From CAYWVR01 sp964461715 (GTDB lineage Bacteria > Planctomycetota > Phycisphaerae > FEN-1346): 64,000 nt of DNA. Each line of letters opens with the position of its first letter. Within the stretch, counting starts at the first letter, position 1. The stretch covers positions 56,733-120,732 of the forward strand of contig CAYWVR010000006.1 in assembly GCA_964461715.1 (NCBI GenBank). Reading direction: 5' to 3'. The position numbers were made by a program, and so were the translations under genes. The notes under the pieces were generated by a model that saw nothing but the letters and a program-made list of their open reading frames with translations, was not told where the DNA came from and did no database searches. This document shows positions 17,234 to 27,900 of the stretch, in pieces.

Positions 17234-20224
17234 ATGCATCGCCCATCAAGACGGGCCGCGCTGGGTCGGATCGCGGCAATGCTGCTGGCGGGCCTGCTGT
17301 GCGCGTGGGTTGGGGGAGAAGCCCGCGGCGCGGGCTTCGCGGGCGAAATGGACCTCGTGCTGCGCGACGCCCTGCTCGGGACGGACGCCGACCCCAAGAC
17401 CGCCTCGAACCTCGTCCTCCACCTTGAAACCGACGGGAGCGAATGGGCCAAGGTCTGGGGCAAGGGCTTCACGATCAGCGAGCATCCCGGCGTGGTCGAA
17501 TCGGGCGAGGTCTCTGACGAGGCGGTCCGCCTCCGCGTCCGCATGCTCATCCTCGGCGATTTCTGGACCAAGGGCGAGTGGGCCGCCGTCTACGACCTGA
17601 CGTTCGAGCGCAAAGCGGACGGCCGCCTCGAGGGCCGCTTCGAGGGCACCTACGACGGCGTCGCGGTCTCCGGTGAGGCGAGCGGCGTGATTCCCCCGCC
17701 CCGACGGGTGCGCGAGGACATCGCGCCGCCCGCCTTTGACGAGCATCCGCGCGTCCTTTTCCGCAAGTCCGACCTCCCGCGCCTCAAGGAGAAGCTCCGG
17801 ACCCCCTTCGGCCGCGCCTACCTTGAGAAGGCCGAGGAGGCGGGGGACCTCATCAGCCTCGGCATGCTCTACCAGCTCACGGGCGAGACGGCCTGGGCCG
17901 ACAAGGCCCGCGCGGCCATTGAGGCCGAGTACATGAACAAGGGCGACGGCAAGGTCCCCGTTTACGGGTTCGGCTCCGGCGGGTTCGGCCACGACATCTT
18001 CCGCGTCGCCGTCACGTACGACCTTTCTGGCGAGGCGTGGCCCGAGGCGTTCAATCGCTGGCTCCTGCCGCAGCTCGAGGCGTTCACCGAGCGGCAGCAG
18101 CACGTCCTCATGACCTCCCACGCCAACTATCACCCGTGCAGCAACTACTACGGTCCGGGTCGCGGCGTTCCGGGGGTGGTGGCGATGATCCTGTGGGGCG
18201 ACCCGGGGAGCGCCCCCAAGGAGCCGCACGACCCGATCGAACGGGCCTGGCCGGTCCGTCCCACCGTCGAGACGGCGCCCGAGGGCATGACCGTCGAGCC
18301 CTTCGAGGTCGGCCGCCTGCCGAAGCAGTGGATCTGGACGGGCCTGTTGCCGTACGAGTGCAGCCGTGACGTCCTCTCGAAGCTCGGGGGCTACGCCAAG
18401 GCGCGGCCCGAGGCCGGGACGATGGCCGAGTACACCGTCAAGAGCGGCTCGTGGTTCAAGATGGCCGCCCTCCAGTTCAAGGCCATGCCCGCCGCGATGG
18501 CGACCGGCACGGGGATCGACGTCGGCAAGGCCTCCGAGACGGGCGAGGCCTCGGTCTCGGTGTACTTCACGTACGTTCGCGTGGACGAAGAGCAGGCCCT
18601 CCGGCCCGGGCCGATGCCGGAGGGGGTGCGGCTCTGGATCTCGACGATCGAGATCGAGGACACGCAGTTCTACCGCCTCTATCCCGGCGTCCATCCCGTG
18701 ACCCTCGAGGTCCGCATCGAGAAGACCGAGGGCGCCGTGAGCCCGGTGCTCGTCGAGATCGACCCAAACGCCGAGGGCGGCCTGCAGGCCCTCTACCGCG
18801 TCCGCCGGGCCCTTTGGCAGCGGGACCACGCCCACTGGGAGGCCACGGGCATGGACCCGACGCGGCCGCTGTGGCTCCATCGCGGATGGTTCCAGAACTG
18901 GCAGCACTATCGCTGGGGCATCGGCGACGGCGGGTTCATGGCCGAGACGGGCGGCTACGCCCAGATTTCGAGCTGGTACCCGTCGGTCTACGGCTCGATG
19001 TACCCGAACTTCTTCGGCCGCGAAGTCAGCCCGTACCCCGACGTCGACCACATCATGCCGCGCCAGATCACCCAGTCGACCTTCCCGCCGCCCGACCCCT
19101 CGGCAAAGAAGACGGGCGGCAAGGCGCAGGCCATGCGCGTCAACAGCACGTTGACCCTTCGCCCCCAATGGCTGGCCTGCCACTTCCCCATCATCCCTCC
19201 GGAGTACCAGCCCTCGGCCCTCTGGGTGTGGAACTATCTGATGGGCGTCGAGGGCGAGGATACGGTGCCCGGGGTCCTCGGGTCGGGAAGGACGCACGTC
19301 TGGGGCCTCGGGGGCCTGACGCTGGCCCAGACGTTCCTCCATTACCCGCTCGACATGGAGCCGGTGCACCCCTCCCAGGGCATGCCGCTCGACTGGCGGG
19401 CCGACACGTTCGGCCTGCACGTCTTCCGCTCCGGGTACGGGACGGGCGAGGAGTTCGTGGCCCAGACGTTCGGCAAGTCCTCGAACATCAAGGGCTGGAA
19501 CCATCCGAACGCCGGGCAGTTCCAGATCTGGGGTCTCGGTCATCCCTGGACGTGGACGGACGCTTCGCCCGGCTCTATTCGGGCCACCTGCTCGGTCGTC
19601 CTCTTGCCGGAGGACGAGCTGAACAACGGCGGCTTCGGGCAGCTCGTCCATCGCGCGGCCGGGCCCGACGGCTCGGGCACGGTGACCTTCGACATGGGGG
19701 ACGTCTACGCGAAGCGGTCGCGCGGCCTCTTTGACGGGATGCTGATCCGCGACCCGTCGGCCCGGGTCGAATCGGGCGTCACCGGACTGCGGGCCTTCGG
19801 GTTCGACTACAGCGGCGCCTCGGGCGCCCCGGCCCTGGTGGCGATCGTCGACCAGATCGACGGGGGCGGCAAACGGCTCTGGACGTGGCAGAAGCCCGAG
19901 GGCGCGAAGGCGACGGTGGAGAACGGAAGCTTTACCTTCGCGTATCCGGATGCTACGATGCGGGCTACCTTCGTCGCGCCGAGGAATCCGCCGGTCGTCT
20001 ACGCCGACGATGCCATGAAGGAGGGAGGCGGCGCCAAGCACGGCTTCTGGGGCACGCTGCATCGCATCAAGGCCGAGGGCGACGGAAGCTTCTTCGTCGT
20101 CGTCACGTTCCAGCGCGGCAAGGCCCCGCCGGTGACCGTCGAGGGCGAAGGGCTCGATGCGGTGATCACGGTGGGCAAGCAAACGGTGCGCTTTGACGGG
20201 ACCAAAGTGATCTTTGGCTCCTGA
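17234..20224 (+). CDS. Secreted heparinase-like (alpha/alpha toroid) protein
   Basis: 996 residues from the ATG at 17234, chosen for the strong AGGAGGTGA site five bases upstream. The N-terminus RRAALGRIAAMLLAGLLC looks like a Sec or weak Tat signal. After a beta-rich domain (to about residue 150) comes HPRVLFRKSDLPRLKEKLRT, the typical opening of heparinase II/III-like and alginate-lyase toroid proteins. A long helical region with SHANYHPCSNYYGPGR, a PA14-like insert, and a C-terminal beta-sandwich follow (GAPALVAIVDQIDGGGKRLW). That last sandwich recurs in the protein at 22873. Polysaccharide binding or lysis outside the cytoplasm is likely. Catalytic Tyr/His were not confidently placed. 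Confidence 0.78.
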   Translation: MHRPSRRAALGRIAAMLLAGLLCAWVGGEARGAGFAGEMDLVLRDALLGTDADPKTASNLVLHLETDGSEWAKVWGKGFTISEHPGVVESGEVSDEAVRLRVRMLILGDFWTKGEWAAVYDLTFERKADGRLEGRFEGTYDGVAVSGEASGVIPPPRRVREDIAPPAFDEHPRVLFRKSDLPRLKEKLRTPFGRAYLEKAEEAGDLISLGMLYQLTGETAWADKARAAIEAEYMNKGDGKVPVYGFGSGGFGHDIFRVAVTYDLSGEAWPEAFNRWLLPQLEAFTERQQHVLMTSHANYHPCSNYYGPGRGVPGVVAMILWGDPGSAPKEPHDPIERAWPVRPTVETAPEGMTVEPFEVGRLPKQWIWTGLLPYECSRDVLSKLGGYAKARPEAGTMAEYTVKSGSWFKMAALQFKAMPAAMATGTGIDVGKASETGEASVSVYFTYVRVDEEQALRPGPMPEGVRLWISTIEIEDTQFYRLYPGVHPVTLEVRIEKTEGAVSPVLVEIDPNAEGGLQALYRVRRALWQRDHAHWEATGMDPTRPLWLHRGWFQNWQHYRWGIGDGGFMAETGGYAQISSWYPSVYGSMYPNFFGREVSPYPDVDHIMPRQITQSTFPPPDPSAKKTGGKAQAMRVNSTLTLRPQWLACHFPIIPPEYQPSALWVWNYLMGVEGEDTVPGVLGSGRTHVWGLGGLTLAQTFLHYPLDMEPVHPSQGMPLDWRADTFGLHVFRSGYGTGEEFVAQTFGKSSNIKGWNHPNAGQFQIWGLGHPWTWTDASPGSIRATCSVVLLPEDELNNGGFGQLVHRAAGPDGSGTVTFDMGDVYAKRSRGLFDGMLIRDPSARVESGVTGLRAFGFDYSGASGAPALVAIVDQIDGGGKRLWTWQKPEGAKATVENGSFTFAYPDATMRATFVAPRNPPVVYADDAMKEGGGAKHGFWGTLHRIKAEGDGSFFVVVTFQRGKAPPVTVEGEGLDAVITVGKQTVRFDGTKVIFGS

Positions 20225-20277
20225 TTGACGAACAAACACAGTCTCAAGAGCGTCAAGTTTCGGTGAAAGGAGAGCAC

Positions 20278-21105
20278 ATGGGTCGGAGAACGTGGGTGTA
20301 CGGACTGGCGGCCGCGGTGGCCCTGGTCGGGGCCTTCGCGATGGTGACGCAGGCCGAGGAGGCGGCGGCGCCGCCGGCCGAGGAAGCGCCGGCCGAGACG
20401 GCCGAGGCGGAGGAGGCGGCTCTGCCGGAGACGCAGCCCGAGATGGGGCCCCTGGCGGAGGCGTGGGAGAACTTCAAGATCAAGTGGGAGCTCGGCGGGT
20501 GGGTCATGTGGGTCCTCGGGGCCCTGGCCCTGGTGGCCGTCGTCTTCACGCTGGACCGCATCGTGGGCCTTCGGCGCGGCCGCATCGTGCCGCGCGGCCT
20601 CGCGGACCGGGCCAACCAGCTCTGGCAGGAAGGCAAGTACGACGAGATCGTGGCCCTGGCGAAGCGCCACCGGAGCACCCTCGGCGAGATCATCGCCTTC
20701 CTCGTCGAGCATCGCTCGAACTCCTACGAGCATCTCACCGCCGCCACCGAGGACATCGCCGCCCGCGACTTCGAGGGACACAGCCGCAGCGTCTACCCGC
20801 TGGTGGCGGTGGGCACGCTGGCCCCGCTGCTGGGCCTCCTGGGCACGGTGTTCGGCCTGCTCGGGGCGTTCGCGACGATCGGCGTCGTGGGTTCGATGGA
20901 CGACCCGTCGGCCCTGGCCGGCGACATCGGCGAGGCCCTCATCACGACCGCGGGCGGCCTGATCGTGGCCATTCCCACGCTGATCCTTTATCACTACTTC
21001 TCGAGCCGCACCAGCCAGTTCGCGGGCACCCTCGGGGCCGAGGTCAGCAACCTGATGCACGGCTGGTTCCTGAAGAAGGAGGCCGCCGATGCGCGTCAAG
21101 AGTAA
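20278..21105 (+). CDS. exbB: ExbB/TolQ/MotA-family proton channel
   Basis: 275 residues from the ATG at 20278 (AAAGGAG site 20266-20272; a GTG at 20263 overlaps that site). An N-terminal signal-like helix and an Ala/Glu/Pro-rich linker (about 25-60) precede the family core: a helix near 70-90, then PLVAVGTLAPLLGLLGTVFG and GDIGEALITTAGGLIVAIPT in the two conserved helices. It forms a proton channel with ExbD. An extended N-terminus before the first core helix is common in ExbB proteins outside the enterics. It overlaps exbD by 17 bases. Confidence 0.95.
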   Translation: MGRRTWVYGLAAAVALVGAFAMVTQAEEAAAPPAEEAPAETAEAEEAALPETQPEMGPLAEAWENFKIKWELGGWVMWVLGALALVAVVFTLDRIVGLRRGRIVPRGLADRANQLWQEGKYDEIVALAKRHRSTLGEIIAFLVEHRSNSYEHLTAATEDIAARDFEGHSRSVYPLVAVGTLAPLLGLLGTVFGLLGAFATIGVVGSMDDPSALAGDIGEALITTAGGLIVAIPTLILYHYFSSRTSQFAGTLGAEVSNLMHGWFLKKEAADARQE

Positions 21106-21502
21106 GGCCGGGACGAGCACCGAAGTGCAGATGGGACCGCTGATCGACTGCGTGTTCCTGCTGCTGATCTTCTTCATCGTCATCGCGGTGACCAAGAAGA
21201 GCATCAAGGAGCTGGGAATCCAGCTCCCCGCCCCCGGGGCCGCCGTCTCGGAGGTCAAGCCCAAGGACAGGGACTTGGTCTTGCGCCTGACGGCCGACGG
21301 CCGCACCTTTGTCGGCGACCGCCAGGTCCAGATGCAGGGCGTCCTGGAGTCCATCCGCGAGGCCCGCAGCCGCGACCCCGACACGAAGGTCCGTTTCGAG
21401 ATCGACAGGCGGGCCCAGTTCATCCATCTCTTCCCCATCATGGACCAGTTGAAGCACTACGGTCTGACGGACTGGAGCTTCCGCGTCCACATGGAGGAAT
21501 GA
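21089..21502 (+). CDS. exbD: ExbD/TolR-family protein
   Basis: 137 residues. One membrane helix at about 16-35 carries the conserved proton-carrying Asp (D20 in MGPLIDCVFLLLIFFIV), followed by a periplasmic TolR-like domain. It starts inside the end of exbB. Only one ExbD is seen here, and no tonB or tolA follows. The next gene, in the position where TonB is often found, encodes a very different tethered protein. Confidence 0.95.
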   Translation: MRVKSKAGTSTEVQMGPLIDCVFLLLIFFIVIAVTKKSIKELGIQLPAPGAAVSEVKPKDRDLVLRLTADGRTFVGDRQVQMQGVLESIREARSRDPDTKVRFEIDRRAQFIHLFPIMDQLKHYGLTDWSFRVHMEE

Positions 21503-21521
21503 CGCACGGAGGGCTTTTGCC

Positions 21522-22850
21522 ATGCCGGAATCAATGGAGCCCAAGGTCGGCCTCGGCCATCGCATTGTCGTGGGGACGCTGCACGTCGTCCTGGCGTGCA
21601 TCGCCGCCTACGCCGTCTATCTGCTCCTCTGGGGCGGGGAGGTGACGCGGACCGTCTCACCGGGCGAGCTGCGCGAGATCATCACCGAGTTCCGCGAGAA
21701 ACGCCGCGAGCGGATGATCACGGAAGTCCGCGAGATGCGGCCGCTCCTGGCCGACATGCGGGCCATCCGCGACCGGTGGTTCGCCGACGCCGGGATCGAG
21801 GTCGACCCGGCGTCGGTCCTGACCGACCCGGAGCGCGCGGCCCGGACCGAGGCGGCCCGCCGCCTCGAGGACCTCGCGTTCCACGAGGTCTACGATACCG
21901 GCCGCGCCGTCGAGCAGGACATGATCACCATGTACCGCGAGTTCCTGGCCGCCCGCATGGTCGGCCTGGGCCAGGGGTTCGACTACGCCGAGGCCTACGA
22001 GCACTCCGCCACGCCGCGCCCCACGCGCCCGCCGCTCGACCTCGAGGCCCTTTACCGGGAGATCGCCACCACCGAGGAGGGCGGGGGCCTCGACGCCTTC
22101 CGCGAGGAGATCAAGAAGTCCGCCGTCGAGATTCGCGAGATGCAACAGAACTGTGAGAAACTCCTCACCTTCACCCGGAAGTCCAACACCCAGACCGGCG
22201 ACGGCATCAGCGTGGATATGAGCGCCGCCGACGTGGCCATGCTCGGGTACCGCGGGCCGGAGCTGTTGCCCGACGAGATCGAGCTGACCCACAACCCCGA
22301 CATCGGAAGTTTCAACGCCCTGCCCGGCCGCCGACTGGTGACCGGCGGGCGCATGGAGGAGTGGCTCTACGTCGACTCCTGGTATATCATCGGTCCCTTC
22401 GAGGGCGACCGACGCCGCGAGAACCTCGACGCCCGCTTCGGCCCCGAGGCCAACGTCAACCTCGACGACGTCTTCACCGGCAAGGACGAGCGCAAGATCG
22501 CCTGGGAGTACAAGAAGGTCGGGTGGGTCCAACCCGTGGGGCCGAAGACGGCCTACTGGAAGATCGAGCCGAAGCGCGTCGATACCTACGCCATCTATTA
22601 TGCCTTCACGGAGATCTACTCGGACGCGCCGCGCGACGTCTGGATCGCCACCGCCACCGACGATTACGGCAAGCTCTGGATCAACGACGAGCTGGTCTGG
22701 AAGAGCCCCAAGACCCGCAAACCCTACAACGCAACCGAAAACATCCAGTTGGTGAAGCTGGAGCAGGGCCAGAACAAGGTCCTGTATCGCGTGGAGAACG
22801 CCGGCGGGACGATGGGGTTCTCGCTGATGATCCGCCTGGTGACCGAATAG
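21522..22850 (+). CDS. Tethered periplasmic protein with coiled coil and PA14-like module
   Basis: 442 residues. A cytoplasmic tail of about 14 residues, one membrane helix (about 15-38) and then a long charged helical stretch (ELREIITEFREKRRERMITE and on to about 235) suggest a coiled coil. A distinct module from about 286 to the end has IIGPFEG, AFTEIYSD, a Trp-Ile-Asn-Asp-Glu-Leu-Val-Trp stretch and a final GQNKVLYRVENAGG. The same module occurs in the 1407-residue protein at 24903. The topology (one N-terminal helix, large periplasmic part, directly after exbBD) is that of an ExbBD cargo such as TonB or TolA, but there is no Pro-rich spacer or TonB C-terminus. Function unknown. Confidence 0.8.
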   Translation: MPESMEPKVGLGHRIVVGTLHVVLACIAAYAVYLLLWGGEVTRTVSPGELREIITEFREKRRERMITEVREMRPLLADMRAIRDRWFADAGIEVDPASVLTDPERAARTEAARRLEDLAFHEVYDTGRAVEQDMITMYREFLAARMVGLGQGFDYAEAYEHSATPRPTRPPLDLEALYREIATTEEGGGLDAFREEIKKSAVEIREMQQNCEKLLTFTRKSNTQTGDGISVDMSAADVAMLGYRGPELLPDEIELTHNPDIGSFNALPGRRLVTGGRMEEWLYVDSWYIIGPFEGDRRRENLDARFGPEANVNLDDVFTGKDERKIAWEYKKVGWVQPVGPKTAYWKIEPKRVDTYAIYYAFTEIYSDAPRDVWIATATDDYGKLWINDELVWKSPKTRKPYNATENIQLVKLEQGQNKVLYRVENAGGTMGFSLMIRLVTE

Positions 22851-22872
22851 CCCGCGCGGAAGGAGTCCCCCC

Positions 22873-24819
22873 ATGCCCCATCGTCCGCAGGCGTTTCTGG
22901 CCGCGTGGCTGGTCTTTCTGGCGGCGACGGCCGCCGCCGCGCCCCCGCCGGTCGAGGTCGAAACCGTCGAGGGCCACACGCCCCCCGACGCCGGCGCGCA
23001 TCCGCGTCTGCTGGTGCGCGGGGCCGAGGGCGTCGAGGCCCTCCGCGCCGCGGCCGAGACCGAGTGGGGCAAGCGCGTCACGGCCCGCACCCGCCAAGCC
23101 CTCAAGCTCGTCGAGAAGCTCGCCATCACCGGCCGCAACCGCGAGGTCATCAAGGAGGCGGGGTTCAAGGCCGCCGGCTACGGGGCCCTCCATCTCCTTG
23201 CGCAGGAGGCCCCCCCCGCCGCCCACGCCAAGCGCATCGTCCTCGCGGAGATCGTCGCCTATCCCATGGTCCGCAGCATCGACCTGATGGACCGTGTCTC
23301 GCGGCTCCACGGGGCGGCCTTGGCCTACGACCTCTGCTACGACGCCTGGGACGGGCCCTCGCGGGCCAAGGTCCGCGCGTGGCTGCGGGCCGAGGCCGAG
23401 CGCCTTCGTGCGAAGGTCGGCCCTCCCGACGCCCCCAAGGTCGGCCAACCCGAGCACGTCACGGCCTACGCGGCGGCGGGTCTGGCGGAAATGGCCTGTC
23501 TCGGCGACGACGACGAGGCCGGCGCCCGCAAACGCATCGACGCCAGCGAGCGGGCCGTCGTCGCCTACCTCGAGCGGAACGTCGGCGAGTTCGCCTTCGA
23601 CGCCCACGGCGAATCGGTCCGCGAGGCCGCCTACGGGTCGGGCATCCTGGAGTTCGTCCGGGCCCTGCGGTCGGTCCTCGGACGCGACCTGACGGGCCAC
23701 CCGTCGGTGGCCCTGGCCATCGTGCCCATGATCTACCAGAGCGTGCCGCAGGTCGGCATCGCCGTCACGGGCGAGCCGACGGCTACGGTCGACCGGACGG
23801 GCCTGTTTGCCCTGGCCACGGCACTGACGCCGCCCGCGCGGCAGGGGGCCGTCGGGTGGCTCTTCGACAAGGTCGGCGGGGGGCAGTACCTGGGCATCGT
23901 GCGTCCCCATCACGGCCTCGCGATGCTCACCTCGGGCATGGACGCAATCGAGCCGGTGGCCCCGGAGGGCGACGCCTGGCCCCGCTTCGTCCGAAGCGAT
24001 CGGGCCCGCTTCGTCGTCTTTCGAAGCCGCTGGAAAGACTCGGATGATGTGGCCACGGTCCTGCACGACGCGATCCTCCGGATCGTCGGGCCGGCGGCGG
24101 CGTGGGTCTCCGAGCCGGGCCTCCATGCGGGGATGTGGAGCCACGACCCCGGGGCGGGACGCCTCGACGGTGGGTTCCTCTTCAAGACGAACCTCGAGAA
24201 GAAGAGCACGGCCTACGACCTGCGTTTCGAGCGCCGCCTACTCGGTGCCGAGGCCGACGACGCGGGCGACCGGGCGAGCCTCGCCTTCGCCCTGAAGGGC
24301 GAGGTCAAGGCCCGCGGCAAGACGTACACCGTCACCGAGCGGGACAAGGACAACAAGAAGGTCGAGCGGAAGATGCCCATCCCGCCGGGCGGCACGTTCG
24401 AGGGACGGCGGGTGCTGGGCGTCGATTACTCCACTCGGTGCGGGGCGCCGGCGATGTTCGTCTTGGCCGACCGGATCGAGGGCGGCGGCGAGGCCCCCCG
24501 CCTCTGGATTCTCCACGCCGGACCGCAGGTCACGATTACCCACGAGCCCGGGTCCTTCACGCTGACCCACGAGTCGGGCACGACGCTTCACGCCACGGTC
24601 GTCTACCCGAAGGACCTCGAGTTCGAGGCCAGCTCGAACGGGGCCTTCGCGAACTTCCTGACGGCCCGGACCGAGAGCGACCGCGTCGAGGTCGTCATGA
24701 CCATCCAGCCGAAAGGCGCGCCGAAGGTCAAGGCGACCGAGAAGGGCCTCGCCGGAAAGGTCAAGGTCGGCACGTGCACCGTCCGCCTCGACGGCGACGC
24801 GATCGTCTTCGAGGACTGA
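22873..24819 (+). CDS. Secreted heparinase-like protein, second copy
   Basis: 648 residues with a signal peptide (about 1-22, ending ATAAAA). HPRLLVRGAEGVEALRAAA matches the opening of the toroid domain of the protein at 17234. A helical domain to about 330 is followed by a beta-sandwich in which GAPAMFVLADRIEGGGE and GSFTLTHESGTTLHATVVY align with the C-terminus of the 17234 protein. It is shorter, lacking the N-terminal beta domain. It lies 22 bases after the tethered protein gene. Probable role: extracytoplasmic polysaccharide binding or cleavage. Catalytic residues not identified. Confidence 0.75.
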   Translation: MPHRPQAFLAAWLVFLAATAAAAPPPVEVETVEGHTPPDAGAHPRLLVRGAEGVEALRAAAETEWGKRVTARTRQALKLVEKLAITGRNREVIKEAGFKAAGYGALHLLAQEAPPAAHAKRIVLAEIVAYPMVRSIDLMDRVSRLHGAALAYDLCYDAWDGPSRAKVRAWLRAEAERLRAKVGPPDAPKVGQPEHVTAYAAAGLAEMACLGDDDEAGARKRIDASERAVVAYLERNVGEFAFDAHGESVREAAYGSGILEFVRALRSVLGRDLTGHPSVALAIVPMIYQSVPQVGIAVTGEPTATVDRTGLFALATALTPPARQGAVGWLFDKVGGGQYLGIVRPHHGLAMLTSGMDAIEPVAPEGDAWPRFVRSDRARFVVFRSRWKDSDDVATVLHDAILRIVGPAAAWVSEPGLHAGMWSHDPGAGRLDGGFLFKTNLEKKSTAYDLRFERRLLGAEADDAGDRASLAFALKGEVKARGKTYTVTERDKDNKKVERKMPIPPGGTFEGRRVLGVDYSTRCGAPAMFVLADRIEGGGEAPRLWILHAGPQVTITHEPGSFTLTHESGTTLHATVVYPKDLEFEASSNGAFANFLTARTESDRVEVVMTIQPKGAPKVKATEKGLAGKVKVGTCTVRLDGDAIVFED

Positions 24820-24902
24820 GCGCCCTTGGGCCCGAGTTCGCGCAAGGTACGCCGCAGGCGCATCCGGCGTGGGCTTGCCAAGTCGCTATCGCGAGGAATG
24901 CC

Positions 24903-27900
24903 ATGCCCCGTCTTATCCTCTGGCCGGTCCTTGTCGCCGTCCTCGCCGCCCCGGTCCTCGCCTCTCCGGCGGGCGACGTCCGGGAGCTCGAGTCCATCCG
25001 TCAGGACCTCCGCGACCGGCTCCGCGCCAGGGCGGCCGAGGACGCCAAGGTCGAACCGCCCCGCGACGTCCGGCTCGACGTCGACCCGGGCCTGGCGCGC
25101 GGCCGGATGCGCCTGATTCTGCGGAGACAGGGCGGCCGGTGGCACCTGCGAGGCATCGAGGGCGGACCGAAGGGCGCCGAGAACGTGACCGTCGACGCCT
25201 CGGGCCTGGAGTGGGTCGAGAACCGGCTCGCGGGTCCGGTCGTCGTCGCCTGGGGCGGCGAGGAGGAGCCCGACGAGGAGCCGGCCGAGGGTGAGGAGGC
25301 CGAAACCGAGGCCCTGCCCGCCGCGGCCGCCGCCCAGACCTTCCGCATCGAAGCCCGCGTCGCGCCGGCCGAGGAGCGCCTCGTCCTCGCGCTCGAGCGG
25401 TTCCAGGGCCGCCACGACTGGGTCCTCGCCTACCGGCGCGACGCCGACGCGTGGGTCTTCGACCGCGAACTCGAGACGCCGCGCCACCTGACCTCCGGCG
25501 GCCCGTTCCGCCGCCAGTTCTCCCGGCTCGAGCCCGACGCCGAGGGCCGCTTCGATGGCCGCATCCACTTGACCTACACGGGAGACCAGGAACGACACGT
25601 CGAGGCGTACACCGGCCACCCGCCCCGCGTCACCTTCTCCGGCCGCCTCGTCGACGGCCGCGTCGACCGGACGTGGCTCCTGGAGGCCCCCGGCGGGAAG
25701 GGCCTCTTGGGGAGCGGCCAGGACCGGCTCTCCGGTGCCTTGCGGACGGCCCAGATCGAGGGCCGGGCCCGAAGCGAGGGCGCGAAGGGCGTCTGGATCG
25801 CCGCCGTCCGCGGGGCCGTCATGCCCGCCCCGGCCGACCCGGTGGCGTCCCTCGTTGCCGCCGACGCCGGGACGCCCCCTTCCGACCCCGCCGCCGCCAC
25901 CGTCCGCGCCGCCGAGGTCTACGACGAGATCCTGGCCCTGGACATGACCCTGCGCGAGTACCCGATGCCGCTGACCGACGCCCTGAGCCGCGTCCTCGTC
26001 CCCGCACCCGAGTGGCCGAAGGACGCGCCGGTGGACGCGATGGGCGACTACACGGCCGCCCTCCTGGCGCAGGCGAAGAAGACGCTCGAGCCGGGCGAGG
26101 GCGACGTGCCCCTCGGCCGCGTGGGTCCCGACGACCCGACGTTTGGCCCGTTCTACGGCCTCGCGTCCGAGGAGCCGCTGCCGGACAGGAACCGCGTCCC
26201 GAAGGTCGGTGACGGGCCGCAGGCGTGGCGGGCGGTGGCCGAGTGGCGGATGGTCGGGCCCTTCGGCGTCCATGACCAGGAGGCCGACGTCCGCTATCCC
26301 GAGCTGGCCGACGTCCCCGCGGCCTTCCGCCGCGCCCGCGTCTTCACCTCCCGCGAGGGCGAGGCCGAGACGGTCGAGGATGCAGCGCCCTGGATCGAGC
26401 CCGTCTTCGACGGGGCCACCGTCGCTGCCCCCCAAACGCGCGAGGCCTCGGCCGGGAGCCTGCGGTACCTCGCGTGGTATGCCGCGACCGAGATCACGAG
26501 CGACGCCGCGCAGACCGCGTGGATGGCGATGACCCTTCAGGGGCAGGGCATGGTGTGGTTGAACGAGACCCTGGTCTACAAGAGCGGCCCCGACTTCGAC
26601 GCCCGCGTCCCCGCGGTCTTCCAGGTCCGCCTGGCGAAGGGGCGGAACCGGCTGCTGGTGCGCTGCGCCTCGAACCGGGCCTCGAACAGCCGCGGCGGCG
26701 CCGTCGATTACCTGAACGGCCACTCGCCCCGCCCCGCCGGGCGGATCGACTTCACGACCTTCGCCCTGCACGTGGCGACCCAAGGCGCGCCCGGCGACAA
26801 CGCCGGCGACTCCTCGGCCGTCGCGCCGCCCGCCGATGCGCCCCGCCGCTACCGACGCGACGGCTCCGGCGTCTACCCCGAGGCGACGCCGCCGCCGGCG
26901 TGGGACCTGGAGCGCGGCATCAACGTGGTGTGGCGGACGCCGCTGCCGGAGGGCCTGGCCGAGCCGGTCGTCCGCGACGGGCGGCTCTACGTGACGGCCG
27001 AGCCGAACGTCCTGTTCGCCCTCGATGCCTCGAGCGGCGAGATCGTCTGGCAGCGGGAGATCGAGGCCCCGCCCTTGCCGAAGGGCGCCAAGCTCGGCCG
27101 GGGACGCACGGCCACCGTCTCGCCCGTCGTCACGGCCGACCGCGTCTACGTCACGTTCGGGACGGGCGTGGCGGCGTGTTTCACGACCGAGGGCGAGCCC
27201 GTCTGGACGACCCCGACCGGGGCCCCCTGGGCCGGCACGAACCTCGGCTCGCCGATCCTGGCCGGCGGCAAGCTCGTCGTCCAGGGCCACCGGCCGGGCG
27301 GCGACGAGGGTAAATATGCCGTCCTCGCCCTCGACGCCCGGGCCGGCACGATCCTCTGGGCCGCCACCGGTCCCGCCAAGCGCACCACCACGAAGTACGA
27401 TCGCCCGGCGGGGCTCGGGAACGGCCTGGCCCTGGTGCGTCTGGCGCGCGGCCAGGCGACGCGGACGCTCGTCGTCACGGGCGACGGGGCGGTGCTCGAC
27501 CTGGCGGACGGCGCGATGCTCCACCGCGACATCTTCACGATTGAGGCGACGCGCGGCGCCCCTTACGTCGACGGCGACGTCGTCTATGCCGCCCCCGTCA
27601 TGGGCGAGGAGGCGGTGCGCCTCTGGCTGGATGCGCGCGGGCGGGTGGGGGCCCGGACTCTCTGGGTCAACCCGCCGATGTTCGGCTTGGGCCAGGTGCG
27701 GACCGTCCGGGCGTGGGGCGAGCACCACTGGATGGCCGAGCCGGTTGTGGTCGACGGGCTCCTTTACGTGGTCCGCGTCGACAAGGCCCACGTGCCCGGC
27801 CATCATAACCTCGCGTGGACGCAGCTCGAAACGTTCGACGCCGGGACGGGCGATCGTCTGACGCGCAAGCGGGCCGTCCTCCGCGACGCCAGCGACCCGA

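Noticed and set aside
20278..21502. exbBD as flagellar motAB
   Set aside because: The second protein is only 137 residues with no OmpA-type peptidoglycan-binding domain, and the first lacks the MotA-type cytoplasmic loop length.
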